Source of the DNA: Cyclobacteriaceae bacterium
GTDB taxonomy: Bacteria > Bacteroidota > Bacteroidia > Cytophagales > Cyclobacteriaceae
Direction: 5' to 3'
Assembly: GCA_020832305.1 (NCBI GenBank)
Contig: JAFIEV010000044.1
Coordinates: 160,061-224,060, forward strand
Length of the DNA: 64,000 nt
The notes below the pieces were generated by a model. That model searched no databases. It worked only from the letters and a program-made list of their open reading frames with translations, and was not told where the DNA came from. Of the stretch, positions 18,158 through 26,378 are shown one piece after another; the first letter of the stretch is position 1, and every line of letters begins with the position of its first letter. A program made the position numbers and the translations under genes.

Positions 18158-19570
18158 ATGAATATTTATATAAACAAAAAAATAATTTGTCTTTGGCTGG
18201 CCATGCTCGCTGGGCCGCTTGTACTATGGGCCCAACAGCAAAATACATTGTATTTCATGAACGATGTAGCCCAGCAATCTTATCTAAATCCGGCTTTCAG
18301 GCCTGAATACAAGGTAACCATCGGGCTCCCTGGCATCTCATCGATTTATACTTCAATGGCCAACAGTGGCTTTGCCTATGGAGATTTTATAAACCGCAGA
18401 GCCTCTGATGATTCATTGGTGATGGACATCAACCGCTTGAGTCAAAGGCTTGCCGGCCGAAATTACCTGAGCAATCACAATGCAGTGGATGCCCTTTTTA
18501 TTGGCTTTGACCTGGGGCCAAAATGGTACCTGAGTCTCAATACCAGTATGAAATCCATGACAAGCCTTATGTACCCATCTGACCTGATCAACCTGCTCAA
18601 AGATGGCAATGCTCAAAGCATTGGGAATGAATTACAATTCAGTCCTTCCTTTGATGGTATGGTATACCGGGAAATCGGGTTTGGCCTGGCGCATATCATC
18701 AATGACTTTATGTCGGTTGGCGCCAGGTTTAAATTCCTCAACGGAGCCGCCAATGCGACTTCCGACCGCTCTGAATTCAGCTTGCAAACCGCCGAAGATT
18801 TTGCCCTTACCTTAAATGGAGATATAATGCTGAAATCAGCAGGTGTCGCCCGTTTCGACGACGATTTTGAAATCAACGGTTTTTCAGATGTTATGGGCTT
18901 GTTTGGAAACAGAGGCTTTGCTGTTGATCTGGGCTTTACCTATGAACCCATCAATGATTTAAAACTGGCTTTCAGTGTTTTAGACCTGGGCTTCATTAAC
19001 TGGACCACAAACCTACAGGGTTTCGGATTGGTAAATGGCAGTGCTTCCTATACTTTCAGGGGATTTGACATAGCAAAGTTGATTGAAGACGAAGATGCTG
19101 CACAGGCAGAATTTGACGCTTTGGAAGAGGCTTTTGAATTTGATGAAATTGCCATATCTTCCTACAGAACTATGATGCCAATGCGGCTACTGGCCAGTGG
19201 CGAATATAGCATTGTACCAGGCTTGAGAGCGGGTGCTTTATTATCAGCGGAGATATTCAGATCCCGTTTTAACGGAAGCGCTTCAGCCAATGTCACCAAA
19301 GATTTTGGAAAAGCCATGAGTCTCTCTCTAAGCTGGTCGGCCATGCACCGTCGTTTTAACAATTTTGGGATGGGTATGAATTTTAATCTGGCGCCTTTTC
19401 AGCTGTATCTGGCAGCAGACAATGCCCTCGGGGCCCCCGTATCTTTGTTGAGAAACGGAAACATCAACGGATTTATAAATAATAGTCAGGTAATTAATTT
19501 TCGGGCGGGTGTAAATCTGATCTTCGGACATCGAAAAGATCAGGAAAAGCTTGCTTTACCTACATATTGA
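18158..19570 (+). CDS. DUF5723 family outer-membrane beta-barrel protein
   Basis: 470 residues with a signal peptide ending at VLWAQ. The mature start, QQNTLYFMNDVAQQSYLNPA, is the hallmark of DUF5723/PorV-like outer-membrane proteins of Bacteroidota, which open with a Met-Asn-x-Pro-type plug and form a FadL-like barrel. Alternating hydrophobic strands run to the end (INFRAGVNLIFGHRK). The function of DUF5723 is unknown. The gene is 65 bases after the lipoprotein gene, and its stop overlaps a TTG codon in frame with the following OmpA-family gene, so the three are probably one operon. Could be a PorV-type shuttle or a simple structural barrel. Confidence 0.8.
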   Translation: MNIYINKKIICLWLAMLAGPLVLWAQQQNTLYFMNDVAQQSYLNPAFRPEYKVTIGLPGISSIYTSMANSGFAYGDFINRRASDDSLVMDINRLSQRLAGRNYLSNHNAVDALFIGFDLGPKWYLSLNTSMKSMTSLMYPSDLINLLKDGNAQSIGNELQFSPSFDGMVYREIGFGLAHIINDFMSVGARFKFLNGAANATSDRSEFSLQTAEDFALTLNGDIMLKSAGVARFDDDFEINGFSDVMGLFGNRGFAVDLGFTYEPINDLKLAFSVLDLGFINWTTNLQGFGLVNGSASYTFRGFDIAKLIEDEDAAQAEFDALEEAFEFDEIAISSYRTMMPMRLLASGEYSIVPGLRAGALLSAEIFRSRFNGSASANVTKDFGKAMSLSLSWSAMHRRFNNFGMGMNFNLAPFQLYLAADNALGAPVSLLRNGNINGFINNSQVINFRAGVNLIFGHRKDQEKLALPTY

Positions 19571-19599
19571 AAACCACTTCCAAAAAAATATTAATCTAT

Positions 19600-21669
19600 A
19601 TGCGCACTATAATACTATCTGGAATCTTCTTTTCACTCTTAAGTATACAAGTCAATGCACAGATGGGCTACCTGCCGATAAAACTGGGCAACCAAATTAA
19701 CTCTGAATATCCCGAACTTAACCCGGTCCCTGAGCCCAATGGCTCAGCACTGTATTTTTCCCGTGTTGACCACCCCGATAACCGGTATGGCATCAGAGGC
19801 AGTCAGGATATTTGGGTTTCTTATAAAGATGAAAACGGACGTTGGTTGCCGGCTGAACGACTTCCTGATGCGGTGAATCTCACCCGATACAATGCCTTAT
19901 TCTGGGTTTCAGAAGATGGTAAACGATTTTTAATTAATGGCACTTACAATAAAAAGGGTGCCTGGAAAAAAAGAGGATTATCGTTTATTGAGCGTACGGA
20001 AGACAGTTGGAGCTTACCTGAAGCCCTGGAAGTAGGTAAACTGAAAACCTTTAACAGGGGGGATTACAGTACAGCCACCATGAATAAAAGCGGAAATATT
20101 CTGGTCATGAGCATGAGTAAAAAACTGCATGGCAAAAAGCAAAACCTCTATTATAGTTCCATTGATGATAAGGGCAAATGGTCTTCTTTAAAGAAATTTC
20201 CCAAGAATGTAAATAGCAAACATGATAACCTGGCCCCTTTCATTTCTGCTGATGGAAAAAAGGTATATTTTACCAGTAATCGAGACGACAAATCTGATTA
20301 CAACATCTATGTTTCACAACGCAATGACCTTAGCTTTGAACAATGGTCAGACCCTGTAAAGCTTAGCGATACCATCAACTCTATTTATTGGGATGCCTAC
20401 TACCGCACGAATCCCAATGAGAGTATGGCCTGGTATACAAGGGTAGAAAACCTGATGAGCCAGCCTAATATCTACCAGATTAAACTGTTCGAAGAAAGGC
20501 CCTGGGTGGAACTGCAGGCCAGAATTGTCGATAAAAATACAGGTGCCGTTGTTTCTGCCTCAAGGAATTTTTCGCTTTTGGTCAACGATTTGCCAAAGGA
20601 AATAGAAAGTATAGACCGGCAAACAGGCGTTTTTACAGTAAAGCTTCCATTTGGTGGTCAGTTTCAATTAACCCCGCAGATGGCCAAATACAATGTTGAT
20701 TCAGCAAAAATCAGCACAACATTCACCGAAGAATTTGAAGTGCGCTATAAAGATTTTACCGCTGAAGCCTTTGATTATGCCTCCATAAAAGGTTCAGTAT
20801 ATCTCAAAAGGACGGGTATGCCATTGCCGGCATCAGCAGGTGTGCGGCTTATTATAGATGGCATGGAAGCTTCAGAAGTAGTCATCGATTCCCGAACCGG
20901 AGCTTACAGCACAACACTGCCCCTGGGCAATAACTACAAAATATGGGCCGAAGCCAAAGGCTACGTACCTGTAATGAGTACCGTTGAACTATCGCAATTA
21001 GAGGAATTTGAAGAAATCGAGCACAACCTTTATGTAGAACTTCCCAAAGTAGCCTTGGTAAGTGGGAATATTATCGACCGCAAAAGCAATGAAAAACCAG
21101 AAGCCATTTACGGCACAAGAATTCAAATCAACGGGGAAGATGTGGATAATGCTCAGATTGATACACTGGCTGGCAACTACAGCATCGAAGTCAGCCTTGG
21201 CTCTAAGTATTTAATCAATGCGAGAATCCCGGGTTATTATCCTGTTATGGAAGAACTTGATTTGAGTGGTGAAGCCGAAAGGGTGCGCGTTATGCAAAAC
21301 TTATTTCTTGTCCCCTTAGAGGTTGGTCAACAGGTACGATTGAACAATATCTTCTTCGATACAGGCAAATCTACACTGAAACCCGAGTCGCACGAAGAAC
21401 TTGACAGGGTGGTAAAATTTCTCAGTGAAAACCCTAGTGTGCGAATAGAGATTGGTGGTCATACCGATAATGTGGGAAATGCCTCTTTCAATAAGAATTT
21501 GTCTTTGCGGAGGGCCCAGGCCGTGGCGCAATATATTCTCTCTAAAGGTATACCGGCAGAAGCCATCACCCATCAAGGCTATGGCATGGAAAAACCAATT
21601 GCCGACAACAGCACGGCCGATGGAAGGAGTATAAACCGAAGGGTTGAATTTACCATTATCAATAAATAA
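19600..21669 (+). CDS. OmpA family protein with PD40 propeller and peptidase-regulatory-like domains
   Basis: 689 residues from the ATG at 19600, which gives a clear signal peptide (MRTIILSGIFFSLLSIQVNA). A TTG at 19567 overlaps the previous stop and could couple translation. The N-terminal half is a WD40/PD40-like propeller (LYFSRVDHPDNRYG, VYFTSNRDDKSDYNIYVSQR). Two or three carboxypeptidase-regulatory-like beta-sandwiches follow (RLIIDGMEASEVVIDSRTGA, VSGNIIDRKSNEKPEAIYGT). The C-terminal OmpA domain binds peptidoglycan (LNNIFFDTGKSTLKPESHEE, IGGHTDNVGN, RRAQAVAQYILSKG). The propeller-CRD-OmpA order resembles PorE of the T9SS but without an evident TPR part. It likely anchors an outer-membrane assembly made with the two upstream proteins to the cell wall. 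Confidence 0.88.
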   Translation: MRTIILSGIFFSLLSIQVNAQMGYLPIKLGNQINSEYPELNPVPEPNGSALYFSRVDHPDNRYGIRGSQDIWVSYKDENGRWLPAERLPDAVNLTRYNALFWVSEDGKRFLINGTYNKKGAWKKRGLSFIERTEDSWSLPEALEVGKLKTFNRGDYSTATMNKSGNILVMSMSKKLHGKKQNLYYSSIDDKGKWSSLKKFPKNVNSKHDNLAPFISADGKKVYFTSNRDDKSDYNIYVSQRNDLSFEQWSDPVKLSDTINSIYWDAYYRTNPNESMAWYTRVENLMSQPNIYQIKLFEERPWVELQARIVDKNTGAVVSASRNFSLLVNDLPKEIESIDRQTGVFTVKLPFGGQFQLTPQMAKYNVDSAKISTTFTEEFEVRYKDFTAEAFDYASIKGSVYLKRTGMPLPASAGVRLIIDGMEASEVVIDSRTGAYSTTLPLGNNYKIWAEAKGYVPVMSTVELSQLEEFEEIEHNLYVELPKVALVSGNIIDRKSNEKPEAIYGTRIQINGEDVDNAQIDTLAGNYSIEVSLGSKYLINARIPGYYPVMEELDLSGEAERVRVMQNLFLVPLEVGQQVRLNNIFFDTGKSTLKPESHEELDRVVKFLSENPSVRIEIGGHTDNVGNASFNKNLSLRRAQAVAQYILSKGIPAEAITHQGYGMEKPIADNSTADGRSINRRVEFTIINK

Positions 21670-21718
21670 AAAGACTGTTGCCCAAAGCATAATTTTATCC
21701 AAACCATTCAAAGACTTT

Positions 21719-21764
21719 AAGGGTTATAATGCGGTAAATCAATCGCATTTTCAACCCTTTTTTT
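21719..21764 (+). terminator. Terminator-like hairpin abutting the next start codon
   Basis: Lower stem AAGGGTT (21719-21725) with AACCCTT (21753-21759), upper stem AATGCG (21728-21733) with CGCATT (21744-21749), and a T-tract 21758-21764. The ATG of the FAD oxidoreductase follows with no spacing at 21765. It should end the OmpA-gene transcript and at the same time forms the leader of the next gene. Confidence 0.75.
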
Positions 21765-23033
21765 ATGGATCCAAATAGCAAAATATATATAATCGGTGCA
21801 GGTGTATCGGGTTTGGTGGCCGCCATTGAACTTGAAAGGTATGGTTACAGCCCGGTAATTCTTGAATCTTCAGACAAAATAGGTGGCAGGGTAAAATCAG
21901 ATACGATCGATGGCTTTATTCTGGATCATGGCTTTCAGGTGCTTCTTGACGCATACCCCGAGGCAAAACATTACCTGAACTACCAAGCCCTGGATTTAAA
22001 ACAATTTACACCCGGCGCCATAATTTTCCACAACGGCAAAAAAATAAGGTTTTCAGACCCCCTGAGAAATCCTGAAAAAATACTGAGCATGGCCTTTTCA
22101 TCCGCGGGTACCTTGTCTGACAAACTGCGACTATGGGGACTTAACCGATCCTTAAAGAAAAAATCTGTTCAAAGTATTTTCAGCTCAGAAGCAGGCAGCA
22201 CTATTGAGTACCTGAAAAAAAGGAAATTCAGCGATCGCATTACAGAACGTTTTTTTAAACCTTTTTTCCGAGGGATCTTTTTGGAAAATGATCTCGATAC
22301 ATCATCAAAAATGTTTGAATTTGTATTCAAGATGTTTGGTGAGGGTCATGCCACTATCCCTGCCAAAGGTATGGGTGAAATCGCAAAACAACTTTCAGGC
22401 AAGCTCCAAAGAACAGAATTCCGGTTTAAGACAGCGGTAAAATCCATTCTTTTCGATCATATTCTGCTGGAAGATGGAGAAAAAATTGAAGCCGATGGCA
22501 TCATTATAGCTACCAAACCACATACAATGCTTTCAGGCATGCAGGCAGAAAAGGATGAAAATCATGCGGTGAGCAACCTGTATTTCTCATTGGATCGTTC
22601 TTTCCTGGGCGAACCCATCATTGCCCTTGTGCCTGGTGATGAATTTGCCATTAATAATTTCTGCTTCATGAGTGATGTTTCACCAGCCTATGCCCCTGAA
22701 GGAAAGGCGCTGCTATCTGTTTCAGTGAATGGTGTATATACTGATGAAAAAGAACTTGTGCAAAGGGTAATCATGGAACTGGAAAGCCTGGCAGGCCCAA
22801 ATGCTTTGCAGGGGCTTACATTTTTAAAAATGTACTCCATTGCCAGGGCATTGCCTGTAATGGAAGATCTGCAATTTGAAATGCAGCATACAGCCACCCG
22901 GATACAAGACAGCATTTTCCTGGCAGGAGATTATCTCTTGTATGGTTCTCTCAATGCCGCGATGTATTCAGGCAGAAATGCAGCAATCGGACTGGCCAAT
23001 GCCCGTCAACCCATCGGCGGAGATGTTGTGTAA
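21765..23033 (+). CDS. FAD-dependent oxidoreductase (amine oxidase/phytoene desaturase superfamily)
   Basis: 422-residue flavoprotein. The dinucleotide-binding motif is at the extreme N-terminus (YIIGAGVSGLVAAIELERYG, then GGRV), so the start at 21765 is firm. The C-terminal FAD motif is also present (IFLAGDYLLYGSLNAAMYSG). The family includes protoporphyrinogen oxidases, carotenoid desaturases and amine oxidases. This one is the short NAD(P)/FAD-dependent type, with a flexible middle (EYLKKRKFSDRITERFFKPF). Substrate not identifiable. It is preceded immediately by a terminator-like hairpin, so expression may depend on read-through or a very short or absent leader. It converges with the next gene with one base between stops. 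Confidence 0.85.
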   Translation: MDPNSKIYIIGAGVSGLVAAIELERYGYSPVILESSDKIGGRVKSDTIDGFILDHGFQVLLDAYPEAKHYLNYQALDLKQFTPGAIIFHNGKKIRFSDPLRNPEKILSMAFSSAGTLSDKLRLWGLNRSLKKKSVQSIFSSEAGSTIEYLKKRKFSDRITERFFKPFFRGIFLENDLDTSSKMFEFVFKMFGEGHATIPAKGMGEIAKQLSGKLQRTEFRFKTAVKSILFDHILLEDGEKIEADGIIIATKPHTMLSGMQAEKDENHAVSNLYFSLDRSFLGEPIIALVPGDEFAINNFCFMSDVSPAYAPEGKALLSVSVNGVYTDEKELVQRVIMELESLAGPNALQGLTFLKMYSIARALPVMEDLQFEMQHTATRIQDSIFLAGDYLLYGSLNAAMYSGRNAAIGLANARQPIGGDVV

Positions 23034-23034
23034 A

Positions 23035-23919
23035 CTATTGCGCCGCTTGCTTTGCTTCCAGCGCTTTTTGTATTCGCTGTTCCTTTTCGCTGATCAGAAC
23101 ATATTGAATAATGGTATTTCGTCTTTTGCCCAATAAGGTAATCCTTTCTTCTGAAGCGAATAAAACTTTCAAAGGTTGATCACTCCTCAATACAGCGGAT
23201 TCAACGTATAGATAGCCGTTTTCCTCAAATACATCATCAAATTTAAAAATCCTTATTTCCCCCTTTTTGTCATATACAGCGGTAAACTTATCCGTCATGA
23301 CTTTAAACCAATTTTTATCGAACTTATTGATTTGCAATAAAAAGTAGGAATATCCCTCTAGAAATGGCCTGATTTCATCAACTTCATAGCTGATGGGACT
23401 GGTGTTATATGCCGTACCGGTGAAAGTAGCCATGGCATTGGAAACCATCCCCAATCCACGTTGATAGGTATCTGCAATATAAACCACATTGGCGCCCTTA
23501 AAGGCAGCTTCTGTTTTCAATTTTCTCATGGCCCGTCTTGTTACACTGTTGATGCCTGAAATGCCGGTAAATCCCCTTGCTTTAGCATGTACATTATCCA
23601 CGGTTTTTAAACCGGCTATATCATTGACATCGTATGTAACGAAGACCTTCTCATAATCTTCGTACGAATTAACCGGCCAAACTTTTTTGTCGAAAATAAT
23701 CTCTCTACCAGACGAAAACTGAATCTTTTCTACTAAAACTTTTGAGACAGTTTGCGATGTATGCTCATCCGGATATCGGAAAGTAACATTATGAAATGAT
23801 ACGTCATCCACGAAAACTTCTTTAATTTCTCCATTGATTTGCAATTTATCTGTATCCGATGGTTGGGCGATGCACAAAACGGGCATGACATAGTAAAGTA
23901 CAAAAAAGTAATATTTCAT
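23035..23919 (-). CDS. Secreted hypothetical protein
   Basis: 294 residues with a signal peptide (YYFFVLYYVMPVLCIAQ). No named family recognised. The middle segment RKLKTEAAFKGANVVYIADT resembles the helix-plus-GANxV element seen in small envelope proteins such as RcsF or YbjQ relatives, but this is only a likeness. The C-terminus is Glu/Gln/Ala-rich (EKEQRIQKALEAKQAAQ). Its central part (23245-23533) is duplicated, with one base missing, in the gene graveyard at 39248-39535, so the gene or its relative once had another copy in the sulfatase region. It faces the FAD oxidoreductase gene tail to tail. Confidence 0.7.
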   Translation of the reverse strand: MKYYFFVLYYVMPVLCIAQPSDTDKLQINGEIKEVFVDDVSFHNVTFRYPDEHTSQTVSKVLVEKIQFSSGREIIFDKKVWPVNSYEDYEKVFVTYDVNDIAGLKTVDNVHAKARGFTGISGINSVTRRAMRKLKTEAAFKGANVVYIADTYQRGLGMVSNAMATFTGTAYNTSPISYEVDEIRPFLEGYSYFLLQINKFDKNWFKVMTDKFTAVYDKKGEIRIFKFDDVFEENGYLYVESAVLRSDQPLKVLFASEERITLLGKRRNTIIQYVLISEKEQRIQKALEAKQAAQ

Positions 23920-24262
23920 AATTGTTTTAAGTTAAATGAGAATTGCAATTCTATGAAACTTATTATCAAAAAACGCAATTTTATTACATTTTTATAATAA
24001 ATATTATAGAAAAATATTGAAAAGATCATGCAGAAAACCTATCCCAATATGCTGTCGTTTTGAGACCATTACAATATGAAATGGGTTCTCAGAATTGTAG
24101 TAGTCTTGAATATCACTTCCGAAAAAATCACTTGATTCTATAGTGATATCATATATTTTAAACCATCAAACTGACTGTGGAGGCGTACTGATCAGATAAT
24201 TCTGTTGCCAGGGTTATGGATAGATCAAAGTCAACAATTTTTAAACTTTTTTGATCTTTTCC
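23920..24262. promoter_or_regulatory. Divergent intergenic region with two inverted repeats before the sigma gene
   Basis: 340 bases between divergent genes. ATATCACT (24110-24117) is repeated inverted as AGTGATAT (24142-24149), and AGATCAAA (24222-24229) is repeated inverted as TTTGATCT (24250-24257), ending five bases before the sigma ATG at 24263. The first could be an operator and the second a translation-controlling hairpin. No gene or exact -7 box is seen. Confidence 0.35.
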
Positions 24263-24952
24263 ATGAAAAAAGATATTTTTGATCTACGCATATATCAATC
24301 AATGAAAAAAATTAAAACCATAGCTGAGGGAAACACAACACATAAGGTTGATGACCTATTGTTAAGTCTGTGGAATAAGTCATGCAATGGAAACAGCGAA
24401 GCTTTTGACAAATTGTATAATGAATTGGCTGATATTTTGTATAAATACGGAATGCATCTTGTCAAAGACCAACCTTTGGTGGAAGATGCCATACACGATC
24501 TTTTTATTGAAATTTGGATCAACAGGGATAAGCACACAGAAATATCCAATGTAAAATCCTATTTTATGGTTGCATTGCGGAGAAAAATTTTACGGCATAA
24601 AACACGACAAAGAAAATTATTTGATGAAAATTATAAAGGTGCTGATGTTGTTGCTTTACTTACAAACAAGCTTGAAGACCGGTATCAAGAAGAAGCTGAA
24701 TCCATAGAAGCATTGGAGCAGCGCATCCGCAATCTGGTAAATCAACTCAGCAATCAACAAAGGGAAGTGATTTTTTTGAGGTTTTATCAAAACCTGTCTT
24801 ATAGTGAAATTGCGGAAATGTTGGAAATTGATCAGAGACATGCTTATAATCTTACCTCTAAGGCTTTTTCATTTTTAAGATCCCACTTAAAATTTAACTC
24901 ATTTATTTTATTTTTGGTAATACAACGCATCTTCCAGCAAACAACTTTCTAA
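24263..24952 (+). CDS. ECF-type RNA polymerase sigma factor of the sulfatase locus
   Basis: 229 residues from the ATG at 24263; a TTG at 24251 and an ATG at 24302 are alternatives. Sigma region 2 (LWNKSCNGNSEAFDKLYNEL, PLVEDAIHDLFIEIWINRDK) and region 4 (LSNQQREVIFLRFYQNLSYS, EIAEMLEIDQRHAYNLTSKA) are intact. The C-terminal tail (FNSFILFLVIQRIFQQTTF) is hydrophobic, as in the other sigma factor of this window. It heads the set sigma, fecR, susC, susD, so it is expected to drive susCD transcription once FecR senses the loaded receptor. Its own start is preceded by an 8-bp inverted repeat. Confidence 0.92.
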   Translation: MKKDIFDLRIYQSMKKIKTIAEGNTTHKVDDLLLSLWNKSCNGNSEAFDKLYNELADILYKYGMHLVKDQPLVEDAIHDLFIEIWINRDKHTEISNVKSYFMVALRRKILRHKTRQRKLFDENYKGADVVALLTNKLEDRYQEEAESIEALEQRIRNLVNQLSNQQREVIFLRFYQNLSYSEIAEMLEIDQRHAYNLTSKAFSFLRSHLKFNSFILFLVIQRIFQQTTF

Positions 24953-25168
24953 GTCCTCGGCTGTTCTTAACGCATATAAGTTATTTCAATTTGGCAACGC
25001 CTGTCTTTTTTCATTTTAATATGTTTTCATGAAAAAAAGAATCAATTTTTCAAAATATCATACAAAAAATTAAACGATATACAATTATTTCATTTTTTTT
25101 TATTCTCAGAGATGAGATATTGTGAATTTGTGTCCTTACTATTAAACACAACACAATTTTTATTTGAA

Positions 25169-26236
25169 ATGAGCTACGAAAATTACAAAACAGAAGATTT
25201 TGTAAATGATGAAAGGTTCAGGGCCTGGGTAATTGAGAATGCAGAATGTGAGTTCTGGACCAATTGGCTTTTATCTCATCCAAAAAAGATGGAAACCATT
25301 AAAAAGGCGCGAATTCTGGTAAGTGTGCTTACAGAATCTGAAATTAAACTTAATTCAGATCGCAGGCAGGAGATTAAATCTAAAATAGATGCTTCCTTAA
25401 AAGAAATCAATCAAATAGAAATCAGGAGTATTTTAACAGATAATAAATTATATCGTCGTCCGAAATTTGATTTTGGCATTGCTGCCGTTTTTGCTTCCTT
25501 CATAATTTCGGGTATACTGGTTTTTTTGTTGATTCAAAGAGAAATAACCTTTCAGGCCTCTATTCAAGAGGTTCCTGTTACCAAAGAATATGTAACCATA
25601 AGCACCCAGAAAGGCCAGAAGTTACCCTACAAACTACCCGATGGATCTGTAGTAAATTTAAATGCAGAAAGTAGTATCAGTTTTGTAAAAGATTTTGAGG
25701 CATCAGAGCGCTTGGTCAGGCTGGAAGGTGAGGCATATTTTGAAGTAAAAAAAGACGATAACAAGCCTTTTATCGTGCAAACTGACGCCATGTCTACCAG
25801 GGTTTTGGGCACAATATTCAATGTATTGGCATATCCAGAAAACCAAGTACAAATCGTAACACTGGTAGAAGGTCAGGTAAATGTAAAGCTGTCTGCTTCA
25901 GAACATGAGTTTGATTTGAACGAAGGAGAGCAATTGACTTTATCAAAAAACCAAACTGATTCCAGAAAAAGCAGGGTGCACAATTTTAATCACCTGATGT
26001 GGAAAGACGGCATACTGTTTTTTGACAATGAAAATTTTTCAGAAGTTATTCCTAAGCTCGAGAGATGGTACGGTGTTGAAATAAACGTTATGGGTAAAAC
26101 AAGTTCAAAGCATAAAGTTTCAGGCGTATTTGACAATGAATACCTCAGCAATGTACTTAAAAGCATAAGTTTTTACGTGGAAATGGAATTCGAAATTGAA
26201 AGAGATAAAGTCAACATAAAATTGAATAGTAAATGA
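25169..26236 (+). CDS. FecR family anti-sigma factor of the sulfatase locus
   Basis: 355 residues. The ATG at 25169 is preferred because it places FRAWVIENAECEFWTNWLLS at the same distance from the N-terminus as in the FecR at 1690-2760; an upstream ATG at 25112 adds 19 residues. One membrane segment lies near 103-128 (IAAVFASFIISGILVFLL). The FecR domain (YKLPDGSVVNLNAESSI, LVRLEGEAYFEVKKDDNKPF, TRVLGTIFNVLAYPENQVQI) and the DUF4974 C-terminal domain (FSEVIPKLERWYGVEI) are complete. It sits between its sigma factor and SusC and should bind the sigma in the cytoplasm and the STN domain of SusC in the periplasm. Confidence 0.94.
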   Translation: MSYENYKTEDFVNDERFRAWVIENAECEFWTNWLLSHPKKMETIKKARILVSVLTESEIKLNSDRRQEIKSKIDASLKEINQIEIRSILTDNKLYRRPKFDFGIAAVFASFIISGILVFLLIQREITFQASIQEVPVTKEYVTISTQKGQKLPYKLPDGSVVNLNAESSISFVKDFEASERLVRLEGEAYFEVKKDDNKPFIVQTDAMSTRVLGTIFNVLAYPENQVQIVTLVEGQVNVKLSASEHEFDLNEGEQLTLSKNQTDSRKSRVHNFNHLMWKDGILFFDNENFSEVIPKLERWYGVEINVMGKTSSKHKVSGVFDNEYLSNVLKSISFYVEMEFEIERDKVNIKLNSK

Positions 26237-26253
26237 TAAAAAAACATGCATAG

Positions 26254-26367
26254 AAAAAAGCCTGTGCGTGGCTAGGCCATGCACAGGCAAGTTTAAATTA
26301 AATTTTATGGAACGAAATGCTGTGGTAGGTGAATTTCGATCCATAGGTGCTATTTATTAACAAATAA
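26254..26367 (-). ncRNA. Candidate antisense small RNA to the susC leader (locus 2)
   Basis: Read on the minus strand, antisense to the operon. A -7 box TAACTTTG (26379-26372), an exact TAnnTTTG match, overlaps the susC start codon. A stem of 11 bp plus one mismatch follows (26333-26344 with 26307-26318). Then comes a 13-bp stem with one mismatch on this strand (26276-26288 with 26260-26272, loop of three), followed by six T (26259-26254), an intrinsic terminator pointing away from susC. Predicted RNA length is about 115 nt; the start is approximate and no strong -33 box is seen. The order and spacing match the candidate at 1530-1651. Confidence 0.42.
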
Positions 26368-26378
26368 CAAACAAAGTT

